This document shows positions 20,845-32,375 of a DNA stretch of 64,000 nt, piece by piece. A program made the position numbers and the translations under genes. Every line of letters begins with the position of its first letter. The first letter of the stretch is position 1. The notes beneath the pieces were generated by a model that saw nothing but the letters and a program-made list of their open reading frames with translations, was not told the origin of the DNA and searched no databases. The stretch covers positions 81,813 to 145,812 of the forward strand of contig JAHCAT010000012.1 of NCBI GenBank assembly GCA_019634735.1. The letters are read 5' to 3'. The DNA comes from Lysobacterales bacterium (lineage in GTDB: Bacteria; Pseudomonadota; Gammaproteobacteria; Xanthomonadales; UBA2363).

Positions 20845-22841
20845 CCACGCCCCTGCTCGACCGCCGGCAGTTCGCCCTGTGCAGCCTGACCGTGCTGGCC
20901 GCCCTGCTGCCGCACGCCAGCTGGCTGCCGCGGCCGCTGCTGGTGCTGCTGCTGGGCCTGCTGGCGCTGCGCTGGCTGCAGCGCGAACGCTGGCCGCGGC
21001 CGTGGCCGTGGTGGTTCCGCAATGGCCTGATGCTGCTGCTGTTCGCCGCCGCCTGGACCAGCATCGGCACGATCAGCGGCACCCAGGGCGCCGGCTTCCT
21101 GGCGGCCATGCTGGTGTCCAAGCTCTACGAGACCGAGCGCGCCCGCGATGCCCGCTCGATCGCCACCTTCGCCTCGTTCCTGGTGATGGCGCAGTTCCTG
21201 TTCCAGACCCAGCTGTGGGCGATGCTGGCCGGCGCGCCGGGCGTGCTGCTGGCCCTGGCCACCCTGGCCAGCCTGGAGCAGGCGCACCGCCCCGGGCCGG
21301 TGGCGGTGATGCCGGCCCTGGGTCGCTCCGGGCTGCTGCTGGCGGCGGCCCTGCCGCTGGCCCTGGTCATGTTCGTGGCCTTCCCGCGCATCACCTCGCC
21401 GCTCTGGGGCAACGCCGCGGCCATGCCGCGCGGCGGCATGGGCCTGAGCGACCGCATGGAGCCCGGGCAGATCGGTCAGCTCGCCCAGGACGACCGACCG
21501 GCGCTGCGGGTGCGCTTCGAGGGCGATCTGCCGCCGGTGGCCCTGCGCTACTTCCGCGGCCTGACCCTGTGGGCCAGCGACGGCCGCGCCTGGACCCGGC
21601 CGGACTGGGTCGACACCCGCATGGAAGACCTGCCGGCGGCGCTGGAACGCGGCATCCGCCACGAAATCACCCTGGAGCCGGACGCGGCGCCCTGGCTGCC
21701 GGTGCTGGAACGTCCGGTGGCGGCGCCGCAGGGCCTGCGCCTGGCCCTGGACCACAGCCTGCCGCTGTCGCGACGCAACCGGGTACTGCGCTACCAGGTG
21801 CTGTCCGATCCCGACCTGGTGCTGGAACCGTTCGGCCTGGCGCCGCAGGCCCGGGCGCTGGCGCTGGCGCTGCCGGCCAACCGCAATCCGCGCAGCCTCG
21901 CGCTGGCCCGCGAGCTGCGCGAGCGCCATGCCGACCCCGCGCGCTATGCCAGCGCCCTGCTCGACCTGTTCGCGCACGATTTCGCCTACAGCCTGGAGCC
22001 GCCGCCGCTGGGCCTCAATGCCGTCGACGATTTCCTGTTCGATACCCGGGTCGGCTACTGCGAGCACTACGCTTCGGCGTACGCCACCCTCCTTCGCGCC
22101 GGCGGCGTGCCGGCGCGGGTGGTGCTGGGCTACCACGGCGGCTACTACAACGCGGTCGGCGGCCACCTGGTGGTGCGCAGGTCCGATGCCCACGCCTGGG
22201 TCGAGCTGTGGATCGAGGGGCGCGGCTGGCTGCGCGCCGACCCGACCGGCATGGTCGCGCCCGAGCGCATCGAGCGCGGCGGCGACGCGCTGGCGGGCCT
22301 GGCCGACAGCTTCGGTCGCAGCGGCGTGGGCCGCTGGCTGCGCGACCGCTGGGACTACCTCGACCTGCGCTGGACCGACTGGGTCGTCAACTTCCGCAGC
22401 GAATCGCGCACCGCCGTGTTCGAAAGCCTGTCGCGCTGGCTGCCGAACGACAGCCGCGGGCTGCTGCGCCTGGCGCTGCTCGCCGCGCTGGCCCTCGGCC
22501 TGGTGTCGGCCGCCCTGTGGCTGCTGCGCCGGGCACCGGCAGCGCGGCCACGACGTGCCCTGGATCCGGCCGGCCGCTGGCTGGCCGCCCACCGCCGCCT
22601 GCTGGCCGGCGCCGGCGTGCCGGCCTCCGCCGCCGAGCCCCTGTCCAGCCTGCTGGACCGGGCCAGCCACCGCTACCCCGACCTCATCGACGACCTGCGC
22701 GCCCCCGCCCTGCGCTGCCAGCAGGCCCGCTACGGCGGCAACGACCAGCCCCTGCCCGGCCTCGGCACCCTGGCCGCGCTGTGGTGGCGCCTGCGCCTGG
22801 CCCGACTGCGCCGTCTCCTGGCCCGACCGTCCAGCCGCTGA
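20841..22841 (+). CDS. TgpA-type transglutaminase-like membrane protein
   Basis: This is a 666-residue inner-membrane protein. An N-terminal DUF3488 block has about six TM segments (residues 10-190), followed by a periplasmic transglutaminase-like domain. The catalytic triad appears as Cys407 (GYCEHYASAY), His451 (DAHAWVELW) and Asp467 (RADPTG). One more TM segment lies near 545 and a DUF4129-like cytoplasmic tail follows. In Pseudomonas the TgpA homologue is essential or important for the envelope; its substrate is unknown. It completes the MoxR-DUF58-TgpA operon by ATGA overlap. Confidence 0.93.
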   Translation: MTTPLLDRRQFALCSLTVLAALLPHASWLPRPLLVLLLGLLALRWLQRERWPRPWPWWFRNGLMLLLFAAAWTSIGTISGTQGAGFLAAMLVSKLYETERARDARSIATFASFLVMAQFLFQTQLWAMLAGAPGVLLALATLASLEQAHRPGPVAVMPALGRSGLLLAAALPLALVMFVAFPRITSPLWGNAAAMPRGGMGLSDRMEPGQIGQLAQDDRPALRVRFEGDLPPVALRYFRGLTLWASDGRAWTRPDWVDTRMEDLPAALERGIRHEITLEPDAAPWLPVLERPVAAPQGLRLALDHSLPLSRRNRVLRYQVLSDPDLVLEPFGLAPQARALALALPANRNPRSLALARELRERHADPARYASALLDLFAHDFAYSLEPPPLGLNAVDDFLFDTRVGYCEHYASAYATLLRAGGVPARVVLGYHGGYYNAVGGHLVVRRSDAHAWVELWIEGRGWLRADPTGMVAPERIERGGDALAGLADSFGRSGVGRWLRDRWDYLDLRWTDWVVNFRSESRTAVFESLSRWLPNDSRGLLRLALLAALALGLVSAALWLLRRAPAARPRRALDPAGRWLAAHRRLLAGAGVPASAAEPLSSLLDRASHRYPDLIDDLRAPALRCQQARYGGNDQPLPGLGTLAALWWRLRLARLRRLLARPSSR

Positions 22842-23047
22842 ACCCAGCCCTGTTCCGCGCACGCCACGCGCTGCCTCCCGCCTACCGCGTTTCACGCCAC
22901 GGTCCACTCGCCCCCAGTCCCCGGTCCCTGGTCCCCTGTCCTATCCCGCCGCGAAACGCCGTACTCCCCTGTGACAGGGCCGCAAGTGTCCTGCCGAAGG
23001 CTGGCCGCCGCCGGTCTTCAACGCGAGTACCCGAGGGAGGTTCACCC

Positions 23048-25957
23048 ATGCACCGTCCACCATTGCCCACCGCCATGCTCTTCTGTCTGGCCGCGCTGGC
23101 GGCCGGGGCCGCCGCGTTCGCGGCCGGCCCGCCGGCCGGCACGCCGGCCGCGCTACCGTCCGACGCCGACCGGCTGGCCGCCGCCCTGGGCACCGCCCCG
23201 TCGCGCCTGGCCGAGGTCACGCGCGGCGACGAACGCCTGGCCGACGGCCGGGTCCTCACCTCGATCAAGGCCCTCGACCTGGACAGCGGCGAGATCGTCG
23301 GCCGCAGCTTCCTGGCCGGCCAGCCGGTCGATGCCGATGCCGTGCGCCGCCAGGCCGAAGCCCTGTGGCGGTTCGCCCATGGCGCCCAGAGCCCGGCCCT
23401 GGTCGAGCGCCTGCAGGCGCTGGCGCCGCAGGACCGCCTGGTGGTCGACCTCTGGTACGACTTCACCCCGCCCGACGATGGCGGCGGCCCCACGGGCGGC
23501 ATCGATCAGGCGCAAGACACCGGCCTGGATGCCGGCCCCGAACTGGCGGCCGTCCGGGTCGGCGACGACGGCAAGATCGAGCACCTGCCGGAACCCGTCG
23601 CCTCCGCGCGCCGCATCCAGGCCGAGCTGGAACGCGCCGCAGCCGGCGCCCCGGCGCCGGCCAGCGTCGACACCGTCAAGCCCGCCGACCAGGTCCTCGA
23701 CGTCGAGACCGAAACGCAGCGCAAGGCCGAGGCGCTGCAGGCCCTGGCCACCGTCGAGGCCGCCAACCAGGAACGCATCGGGGCGTTGCGCGCGGCGATG
23801 GCGCCGCAACGCGCCGACCTGGTGCAGCGCCTGGTCGATGCCGGCTGGACCGTCATCCACGCCAGCGACCTGGTGCCGTCGATCGTCGCCGAGGCCAGCC
23901 GCGTCCAGGTCGAGACCGTGGCGCGCTGGCCCGGCGTCGGCGTGATCGAGCCTGAGACGCCGAATGCCGGCCCCAGCCTCAACGTGGCGCGCGCCGCCCA
24001 CAACGCCGTGCCGCTGAACGCGGTCGGCTACGACGGCACCGGCGTCACCGTGGCGGTGGTCGAGGGCGCCCGCGTCTACAGCCAGAACCCGTTCCTGCCG
24101 GTCGCCCAGACCCGCGACGCCACCGTCGCCGAGGACAACCATTCGATGGGCGTGGCCGGCGTCATCCGCAGCTCGCACAGCACCCACCGGGGCATGGCCC
24201 CGGCCGCCACCCTGATCAGCGCCGACGGCCAGTACAACGTCGCCGGCGTGCTGGAGACCGCCACCGACTGGGCGGCGGCGCGCGCCCAGGTGCTCAACCA
24301 CAGCTGGGGCTTCAAGGAGCAGGGCAACAGCAACTTCAACGCCTTCGACCGCCGGCTGGACCACATCGGCCGCTACAGCTTCCGCCTGAACGTGCATGCC
24401 GCCGGCAACCACGGCGACGTCAATTGCGGGCAGAGCGCCGGCAACGTCAACACGGTGTTCGGCGTCGAGAGCCCCGGGCGCGGCTTCAACACGCTGACCG
24501 TCGGCGGCTTCGACGACGGCGGCACCATCCAGTGGCCGAACGACGTGCGCTACCGCTGCTCGGCCAACGGCTGGCCGACCGGCGACGCCGGCGGCAGCCA
24601 CCAGAAACCGGAGATCGCCGCCGGCGCGGTGGCGATCACCAGCCTGGCGCGCACCACCAGCAGCACCTCGCCGCTGAGCGGGGCATGGAACGGCACCAGC
24701 TTCGCCTCGCCGGCGATCGCCGGCATCGCCGCCAACCTGATGGAGGCCGATGCCCAGCTCGCCGGTTCGCCGGTGGCCACCCGGGCGCTGATGCTGGTCG
24801 GCGCCATCCACGCGCCGGCCGAGACCCGTGCGGTGTCGGCGACCGCCTCGACGTTCGCGACCGAGGTCGGGCCGTGGTGGTTCCAGGGCGTCGACGCCAC
24901 CAGCTTCCCGCGCAGCTACAACGTCTACGCGCGCGCCGGCCAGCGCGTCCGCTTCGCGATCGCCTGGCTGTCCAACGTCACGCTCAGCGGCGGCGTGTAT
25001 TCCAACGACCGCCTGCCGGCCGACCTCGACCTGCGCGCCTACCGTGCCGACGGCACCACCCTGGTGGCCAGCTCGACGAGTTTCAACAACGCCTTCGAGA
25101 TCGTCGACTTCACCGCGCCGGCGACCGAGACCTACGAGTTCCGGGTCAGCCAGTTCGGCACCTGGACCGGCGGCGCCACGCCGTTCGCCGCCGCCGCCCG
25201 CCTGGACGGCTACCTGCTGCCGCGCGGCACCTGGTGGAACTTCGGGGCGCAGCCCAGGCCGCAGGGGCGCTTCTTCGACATCCGGCCGGCGCAGGAATAC
25301 AGCGGCAACACCATCTACTGGCGCGGCGTGTCGCTGCGCCCGGCGACCGGTGACTACGACCTGGAGCTGTACGACAGTTCCTGGTTCCTGGGTCCGGAGA
25401 CCAACGACACCTACAACCGCCTGCGCCTGGCCGCGTCGACCTTCGGCGGCGCCGGGGTCGATTTCATCATGGTCGACGGCAACCACTGGCCGGCCAGCAA
25501 GCGCGAGCACTACCGGGTTTTCCGGTTCAGCGGCAGCGGCGGCCACAGCGTCAACGCCGCCAACTTCGTCAGCATCGGCGCCAGCAGCGGCGGCCTGTAC
25601 GGGCCGTACACCATGGACGCCAACACCTCGCTGTTCGTGGTCGACCTCGGCATCAGCGCCGACTCGCTGCGCCGGGTGAAGCTGCTGCCGGTGTCCGGCG
25701 GCGGCGACCTGGGGCTGGCCATGTACCGGTCCGACCCCGCCAACAGTGCGACCTGGGCGCGTTCCCGGGCACAGTCCGTGGCGGTCGCCGATGCCGCCGG
25801 CGCCGGCGGCATCGAGAGCATGCGCTACCAGTTCGACGGAACCAGCTCGGACTGGCTGGGCCTGGCGGTCTACAACAAGACGCCGGGCACCACGCCGCAG
25901 TTCCGCCTGCGGATCCGGCCCAGCTCGCTGTTCTCCGACGGCTACGACGGCGACTGA
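23048..25957 (+). CDS. Large secreted subtilase-like protein with a Glu in place of the catalytic Asp
   Basis: This is a 969-residue exported protein with a good ribosome site (GAGGGAGG) before the ATG at 23048 and a signal peptide ending near AFAAGPP. A long N-terminal propeptide-like part includes a coiled-coil-like Glu/Ala stretch. The S8 domain spans roughly 325-580. The His365 region is NHSMGVAGV, the oxyanion Asn lies in HAAGNHG, and the nucleophile Ser551 is in NGTSFASPAIAG. The usual Asp motif (VAVxDTG) reads VAVVEGARV with Glu339. C-terminal beta-rich, PPC-like domains follow. The protein ends SLFSDGYDGD, a tail like those of two other secreted proteins here. It may be a variant or inactive protease. 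Confidence 0.85.
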   Translation: MHRPPLPTAMLFCLAALAAGAAAFAAGPPAGTPAALPSDADRLAAALGTAPSRLAEVTRGDERLADGRVLTSIKALDLDSGEIVGRSFLAGQPVDADAVRRQAEALWRFAHGAQSPALVERLQALAPQDRLVVDLWYDFTPPDDGGGPTGGIDQAQDTGLDAGPELAAVRVGDDGKIEHLPEPVASARRIQAELERAAAGAPAPASVDTVKPADQVLDVETETQRKAEALQALATVEAANQERIGALRAAMAPQRADLVQRLVDAGWTVIHASDLVPSIVAEASRVQVETVARWPGVGVIEPETPNAGPSLNVARAAHNAVPLNAVGYDGTGVTVAVVEGARVYSQNPFLPVAQTRDATVAEDNHSMGVAGVIRSSHSTHRGMAPAATLISADGQYNVAGVLETATDWAAARAQVLNHSWGFKEQGNSNFNAFDRRLDHIGRYSFRLNVHAAGNHGDVNCGQSAGNVNTVFGVESPGRGFNTLTVGGFDDGGTIQWPNDVRYRCSANGWPTGDAGGSHQKPEIAAGAVAITSLARTTSSTSPLSGAWNGTSFASPAIAGIAANLMEADAQLAGSPVATRALMLVGAIHAPAETRAVSATASTFATEVGPWWFQGVDATSFPRSYNVYARAGQRVRFAIAWLSNVTLSGGVYSNDRLPADLDLRAYRADGTTLVASSTSFNNAFEIVDFTAPATETYEFRVSQFGTWTGGATPFAAAARLDGYLLPRGTWWNFGAQPRPQGRFFDIRPAQEYSGNTIYWRGVSLRPATGDYDLELYDSSWFLGPETNDTYNRLRLAASTFGGAGVDFIMVDGNHWPASKREHYRVFRFSGSGGHSVNAANFVSIGASSGGLYGPYTMDANTSLFVVDLGISADSLRRVKLLPVSGGGDLGLAMYRSDPANSATWARSRAQSVAVADAAGAGGIESMRYQFDGTSSDWLGLAVYNKTPGTTPQFRLRIRPSSLFSDGYDGD

Positions 25958-26107
25958 GGAGGCGACGGCCGCGCGCTGGCGGCGTGGTCGCACGCAGATT
26001 CAACGGCATGCCCTGCCCCTGTCCCCGGGGGCAGGGTGATGGGGGCGCCGCTGCGATCAGGCAGCGCGCGCGCCTGGACCGGCAACGATGAGGTTCATGG
26101 CCAGCGC

Positions 26108-26157
26108 CGGCCCTCTCCCCCAGCCCCTCCCCCGCAGGCGGGGGAGGGGAGAAGTGC
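26108..26157 (-). repeat. GC-rich hairpin element (copy E, inverted)
   Basis: GGCCCTCTCCCCC, then the stem CCCCTCCCCCGC/GCGGGGGAGGGG, then GAGAAGTGC. It directly precedes the 34-bp tandem palindrome array. Confidence 0.9.
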
Positions 26158-26160
26158 GGC

Positions 26161-26377
26161 GCCGTCGCGCTGTCGGACAGCAAATGTGCGGGGGCTGTCG
26201 CGCTATAGGACAGCAGGTACGCGGGATGCCTTCGCGCTGTCGGACAGCAAGCACGTCGGATGCCTTCGCGCTGTCGGACAGCAAGCACGTCGGATGCCTT
26301 CGCGCTGTCGGGCAGCAAGCACGTGGGAAGCCTTCGCGCTGTCGGGCCGATGCCGTCGCGCTGTCGGGCAGCCTTGT
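26161..26377. repeat. 34-bp tandem repeat carrying a 13-bp palindrome
   Basis: There are about seven units. Those starting at 26226, 26260, 26294 and 26328 are spaced exactly 34 bases; the outer units are 22-33 bases and more diverged. Most units contain GCTGTCGGACAGC, or GCTGTCGGGCAGC in the later ones, a perfect or near-perfect inverted repeat, followed by AAGCACGTCGGATGCCTTCGC. Spacers between palindromes are the same in all units, so this is not a CRISPR array. It fills most of the 644-base gap between 25958 and 26601. A related palindrome lies beside copy H at 27975. Confidence 0.88.
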
Positions 26378-26601
26378 AAAGTGGAGGGCCGTCGCAACAA
26401 CCGCACTGTTGCTGCGGCTCTGGCGATCGGCGTCTATCGTCGCAGCGGAACACCCGCCTGGACACTGAACGCCGGCCCTTCGTTCATGTCCGGACCACGC
26501 GCAACGGCGCTATGTTGGCCGCAGACCGACGTGCCCGCGTGCCCCGGCCCGGATCCTGGCCACGCGACCGGCACGACGGACCGTCTGCCAGGAGTGCCGT
26601 C

Positions 26602-27141
26602 ATGACCCGCCTACCTCGCCTCCCCGCCCTGCTCGCCCCTGTGCTGCTGGCCGGCTGCGCCAGCATCCCGGCGCCGCTCGACGCCCCGGTGTCGGCCGCC
26701 ACGGCCGATGGCACCGGCGCGCAGGCACGCACCGGCGACCGCGTGCGCTGGGGCGGCGAGGTCATCGAGGTCGAGACCACCGCCAACCGCTCCTGCTTCC
26801 AGCTGCTGTCGCGCCCCCTGGACGCGCGCGCCCGGCCGCGCCAGGTCGACAGCCAGCACGGCCGATTCCTGGCCTGCCGCGCCGGCTTCTACGACCCGCA
26901 GGTGTTCCAGGCCGGCCGCGAGCTGACCGTGCTCGGCACCGTTCGCGGCGAGCGCGTTTCGCGCCGGGTCGGCGAATACGACTACGCGATGCCGGTGGTC
27001 GACGCCGAGGTGATCTACCTGTGGCCGCCCCGCATCGACTACGAGCCGGTGTACGTCGCGCCCTACCCCTGGTGGTCGCCCTGGTACGGCCCCTGGCCGC
27101 ACCGCCCGCTCCGCCCGCATCCGCGGCCACGCCCGCACTGA
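26602..27141 (+). CDS. slp: Slp-family outer-membrane lipoprotein
   Basis: This is a 179-residue lipoprotein with signal and lipobox VLLAGCAS (cysteine near residue 19). The core GDRVRWGGEVIEVETTANRS, SRPLDARARPR and AGRELTVLGTVRG matches the Slp/YeaY family of starvation-inducible outer-membrane lipoproteins. The tail is rich in Tyr, Trp and Pro and ends in Pro/Arg/His repeats. The ATG at 26602 follows GGAG at 26591-26594. The role in the outer membrane is not firmly known. Confidence 0.9.
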   Translation: MTRLPRLPALLAPVLLAGCASIPAPLDAPVSAATADGTGAQARTGDRVRWGGEVIEVETTANRSCFQLLSRPLDARARPRQVDSQHGRFLACRAGFYDPQVFQAGRELTVLGTVRGERVSRRVGEYDYAMPVVDAEVIYLWPPRIDYEPVYVAPYPWWSPWYGPWPHRPLRPHPRPRPH

Positions 27142-27215
27142 GCCAGCCCCCCGCGCCCGCCTGCTGTCAGCACGAGCGCGCGTCGCTTCTTCCGGTCCGA
27201 TACGGCGACGGCGCC

Positions 27216-27264
27216 GCACTTCTCCCCTCCCCCGCCTGCGGGGGAGGGGCCGGGGGAGAAGGCC
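27216..27264 (+). repeat. GC-rich hairpin element (copy F)
   Basis: CGCACTTCTCCCC, the CCCCTCCCCCGC/GCGGGGGAGGGG stem, then CCGGGGGAGAAGGCC. It lies between slp and the end of the DUF559 gene. Confidence 0.9.
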
Positions 27265-27295
27265 GGCCCGCCACCGCTGCCCCGGCAACCCGCTT

Positions 27296-27796
27296 TCAGC
27301 GCGATTGCGCGTCGCTGCTGGCGGTTCGACGGTGCGACGGCCCCGCACTTCTCCCCTCCCCCGCCTGCGGGGGAGGGGCCAGGGGAGAGGGCCGGCCCGC
27401 CACTGCGATCAGGATGGCTTCCAGCACGGCCTCGGTCGATGCGAGAACGTCGTGGTTCCAGAAGCGCAGCACCCGCCAGCCCTGGCGCTCGATGAGTGCC
27501 GTGCGCTTTCGATCGCGGACCTGGTGCGCCGGTTCGGCATGCTGGCCGCCATCCAGTTCGACGACCAGGCGATGGGCATGGCAGGCGAAATCGACGATGA
27601 AGGGGCCGATCGGCACCTGGCGCTTGAACTTCAGTCCGCCGAGGCGTCCGGCACGCAGGTGGTACCAAAGTCGCTCCTCGGCGCAGGTCTGGGCCGCACG
27701 CAGGGCCCTGGCGCGGTCGCGCGGCGAGGCGGGCGGGCGGGAGTCGGCCACGGTGGCGTTTCGCTGAAGGAATCGACTGGGAAGAGCGCCCCGCAC
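27296..27796 (-). CDS. DUF559 endonuclease-like protein with a repeat-derived C-terminus
   Basis: This is a 166-residue protein of the DUF559 family (very-short-patch-repair / restriction-endonuclease-like fold). The core has AEERLWYHLRAGRLGG, FKRQVPIGPFIVDFAC with the expected acidic residue, VVELDGGQHAEP supplying the ExDG part, and GWRVLRFWNHDVL. The last 30 residues (SPLAPPPQAGEGR and onward) are encoded by the hairpin element at 27345-27393, so the repeat has moved into the 3' end and supplied a new stop. The start is a GTG at 27796; an in-frame GTG at 27751 is an alternative. Stand-alone DUF559 proteins are common and their role is uncertain. Confidence 0.85.
   Translation of the reverse strand: MRGALPSRFLQRNATVADSRPPASPRDRARALRAAQTCAEERLWYHLRAGRLGGLKFKRQVPIGPFIVDFACHAHRLVVELDGGQHAEPAHQVRDRKRTALIERQGWRVLRFWNHDVLASTEAVLEAILIAVAGRPSPLAPPPQAGEGRSAGPSHRRTASSDAQSR
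27345..27393 (+). repeat. GC-rich hairpin element (copy G) inside the DUF559 coding end
   Basis: Same element as copies A and F. It lies within the 3' end of the minus-strand DUF559 gene and is read through in frame. Confidence 0.9.
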
Positions 27797-27990
27797 GGCG
27801 GCGCACCACGACAGCGAAAACCGTAGGTGTTCCTGCGCAGCGGAGAAATCGGGCTAGTGCGCGGTCGCGGGTCGGAGAATTCCGATTTCGCGCGGGCACG
27901 ATTCGCGCCGAAGACGATCGGCGCGATCACGGATTGAGCAGCCAAAGGCTGGCTTGTCGCCGACGGGGCTCGTGTCGCGCTGTAGGCAGC

Positions 27991-28038
27991 GGCCCTCTCC
28001 CCCAGCCCCTCCCCCGCAGGCGGGGGAGGGGAGAAGTG
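27991..28038 (-). repeat. GC-rich hairpin element (copy H, inverted)
   Basis: GGCCCTCTCCCCC, the CCCCTCCCCCGC/GCGGGGGAGGGG stem, then GAGAAGTG. A GCGCTGTAGGCAGC half-palindrome just before it recalls the 34-bp array. It lies 3' of clpA in the 310-base gap 27797-28106, which shows no gene. Confidence 0.9.
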
Positions 28039-28106
28039 TGGCTTTCCGGTCTGGTTACGCCGAGCGCCCCGGCCGCGCTGGCGGCCGGGGCGGAGATCGG
28101 CGGGCG

Positions 28107-30377
<2,271 letters not shown>

Positions 30378-30866
30378 GGGGGCTCCTTGATGCCCGTGGC
30401 CACCCCGCTGCGCCCGCTGGCGCCCCGGGCATCCGAGCCCGGCGAAGTGTTGGACCCCTTATGCGCCCGTCGCGGCGGAATTTCAATCCATGCCGGCGAC
30501 TTCTGCGGTCTTCCGGCCGCGGCCATTGGGCTGCGGTGCAGGATGACCGTGACGGCGGTCGCGCCGGCGGATTGGGGAAGCCCGGCGGCGCGCTGGCGGG
30601 TGACGGTCGCGTGACGATCGGCAACGGGACCACCCATCCGCGGACTCGCCCCGGCAAGTCACGATCCGACCGAGGCCGTACCTGGGCAGGGTCGACGATG
30701 TGCCGGCAGGTGACAGGTACCCGACGATCACCATGCAGCCGGCCGTGAACGCGTGCCGGCACAACAGGCCCCAGGCATGACCGCAAAGCCGAAGTCAGGG
30801 CACAAACCCCGACACTTGCCGTTGTCGCACAACCGGAGCCAGGCCGCGAACCCCGGCATTCACCGC
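30378..30866. other. 489-base gap between clpS and clpA
   Basis: No gene, RNA gene or repeat was recognised. It should hold the clpA promoter, but no convincing -35/-10 pair was found by eye. Confidence 0.5.
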
Positions 30867-31199
30867 TCAACCGCCGTCGCTGACCTTCTCCATGGTGCAC
30901 AACAGCGGATGCTGGTGCTTGCGCGCGAACTCGTTGACCTGGGTGACCTTGGTTTCCGCCACCTCGCGGGTGAAGATCCCGCACACGCCGCGGCCGCGGG
31001 TGTGGACGTGCAGCATCACCTGGGTGGCGCGCTCGCGGTTCATCGCGAAGAACATCTGCAGCACGCTGACCACGAAGTCCATCGGCGTGAAATCGTCATT
31101 CAGCAGCAGCACCTGGTACATCGGCGGCCGCGCCACCTCGGGCGGGGCGGTCTCGACGGCGGTACCGGTGTCGTGGTCGCGGCGGGGTTCGTTGGCCAT
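30867..31199 (-). CDS. clpS: ClpS adaptor
   Basis: This is a 110-residue adaptor that binds N-degron substrates and delivers them to ClpA. The conserved core is [33 protein letters not shown] and [20 protein letters not shown]. The first 26 residues are the flexible tail that engages ClpA. It is upstream of clpA on the same strand, with a 489-base gap. Confidence 0.96.
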   Translation of the reverse strand: MANEPRRDHDTGTAVETAPPEVARPPMYQVLLLNDDFTPMDFVVSVLQMFFAMNRERATQVMLHVHTRGRGVCGIFTREVAETKVTQVNEFARKHQHPLLCTMEKVSDGG

Positions 31200-31262
31200 G
31201 GGCGAATCGGGGTGGGCAGACCGCGCATTCTAGGGCCTTGGCCTTTCCGGCTTCAGGCGGGG

Positions 31263-31527
31263 GGCGCGGCCCGGGGAGTGTTCTGGGGGCTGGGGACCTT
31301 CTACCCAATACCTCTTGGCGTTTCTGGATGGTGTTCTGGGGCCTTGGGCCCCTCTCCCCAACCCTTCCTGGCGTTTCCGGATGGTGTCCTGGGGCCTGGG
31401 GCCCCTCTCCCCAACCCTTCCTGGCGTTTCCGGATGGTGTCCTGGGGCCTGGGGCCCCTCTCCCCAACCCTTCCTGGCGTTTCCGGATGGTGTCCTGGGG
31501 CCTGGGGCCCCTCTCCCCAACCCCTCT
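31263..31527. repeat. 53-bp tandem repeat, about five units
   Basis: TGGCGTTTCYGG recurs at 31316, 31369, 31422 and 31475, spaced exactly 53 bases. Units contain GGATGGTGTCCTGGGGCCTG and CCCCTCTCCCCAACCC. The middle units are identical and the first is diverged. As 53 is not a multiple of 3, no frame is kept, so it is non-coding. Confidence 0.93.
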
Positions 31528-31715
31528 CCCCGGGGGAGAGGTGCTTGCATCGGGCGCTGGACGCATTGCGCGCTGCGGCCTGGACGGGTGTCTCTCCCCG
31601 GGGGAGAGGGGCTTTGCATCTGGCGCTGGACGCATTGCGCGCTTTCCCCAATTCCTCTCGCCGGGGGAGAGGGGCTTGCAGCGGGCGCTGGGCGCATTGC
31701 GCGCGCTGCGGCCAG
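31528..31715. repeat. 62-69 bp tandem repeat, three units
   Basis: CGGGGGAGAGGNGCTT followed by GGGCGCTGGACGCATTGCGCG recurs at 31531, 31600 and 31662. Each unit has a CTCTCCCC/GGGGGAGAG stem. It continues the 53-bp array, and together they occupy most of the 689-base gap 31200-31888. Confidence 0.85.
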
Positions 31716-31741
31716 GAGCAGCGGCTGCTCGCCGCGGCGCC

Positions 31742-31789
31742 GCACTTCTCCCCTCCCCCGCGAGGCGGGGGAGGGGCCGGGGGAGAGGG
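31742..31789 (+). repeat. GC-rich hairpin element (copy I)
   Basis: GCACTTCTCCCC, then CCCCTCCCCCGC, a GAG-type loop and GCGGGGGAGGGG, then CCGGGGGAGAGGG. It lies upstream of nudJ. Confidence 0.9.
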
Positions 31790-31888
31790 TTCTCCCTGCA
31801 GAGCGAGATGCGCCACGGCCGCGCTGCCGAACGCGCCCGCCGCAGCCCGGTCATGCCCCCGCCGGTAGCGATTCGGTACCATCGCCCC

Positions 31889-32374
31889 GTGGAAACCGCC
31901 CTGATCGCCAGCGCCCTGCGCGCCCCCGCCGCCGCCCTGCCCCGGATCACCGTCGCCACGGTGGTGCCGGACGGCGACCGCTTCCTGTTCGTGGAGGAGC
32001 GCGTGCGCGGCCGCCTGGTGGTCAACCAGCCGGCCGGTCACCTGGAGCCCGGCGAGTCGCTGATCGACGCCGCCGTGCGCGAGACCCTGGAAGAAACCGG
32101 CTGGCGCGTCGAGCCCAGCCACCTGGTCGCCGTCTACCACTGGCCCGACCCGCCCGACCGCAAGCCGGTGCTGCGCTTCACCTTCGCCGCCCGGCCGCTG
32201 GCGCACGAGCCGGACCGGCCGCTGGACGCCGGCATCGTCCGCGCCCTGTGGCTGCGCCCCGACGAGCTGGCCACCGGCCACGCCCTGCGCAGCCCCCTGG
32301 TGCAGCGCAGCCTGGACGATCACCTGGCCGGCCAGCGCGCACCGCTGTCCCTGCTGGCCTGCGTGGGCGGCTGA
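31889..32374 (+). CDS. nudJ: Nudix hydrolase NudJ-like
   Basis: This is a 161-residue Nudix protein with the box [20 protein letters not shown] (followed by TGW) near residues 50-72. Family members hydrolyse nucleoside di/triphosphates or HMP-PP (a thiamine precursor). The GTG at 31889 ([10 protein letters not shown]) is taken as start; an in-frame ATG at 31853 would add 12 residues, and neither has a clear ribosome site. The stop is one base before the ATG of mnmA, and the nudJ-mnmA-hflD order is usual in gammaproteobacteria. Confidence 0.9.
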   Translation: METALIASALRAPAAALPRITVATVVPDGDRFLFVEERVRGRLVVNQPAGHLEPGESLIDAAVRETLEETGWRVEPSHLVAVYHWPDPPDRKPVLRFTFAARPLAHEPDRPLDAGIVRALWLRPDELATGHALRSPLVQRSLDDHLAGQRAPLSLLACVGG

Positions 32375-32375
32375 G

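Noticed and set aside
26161..26377. CRISPR array
   Set aside because: Spacers between the palindromes are the same sequence in every unit; no cas genes are present.
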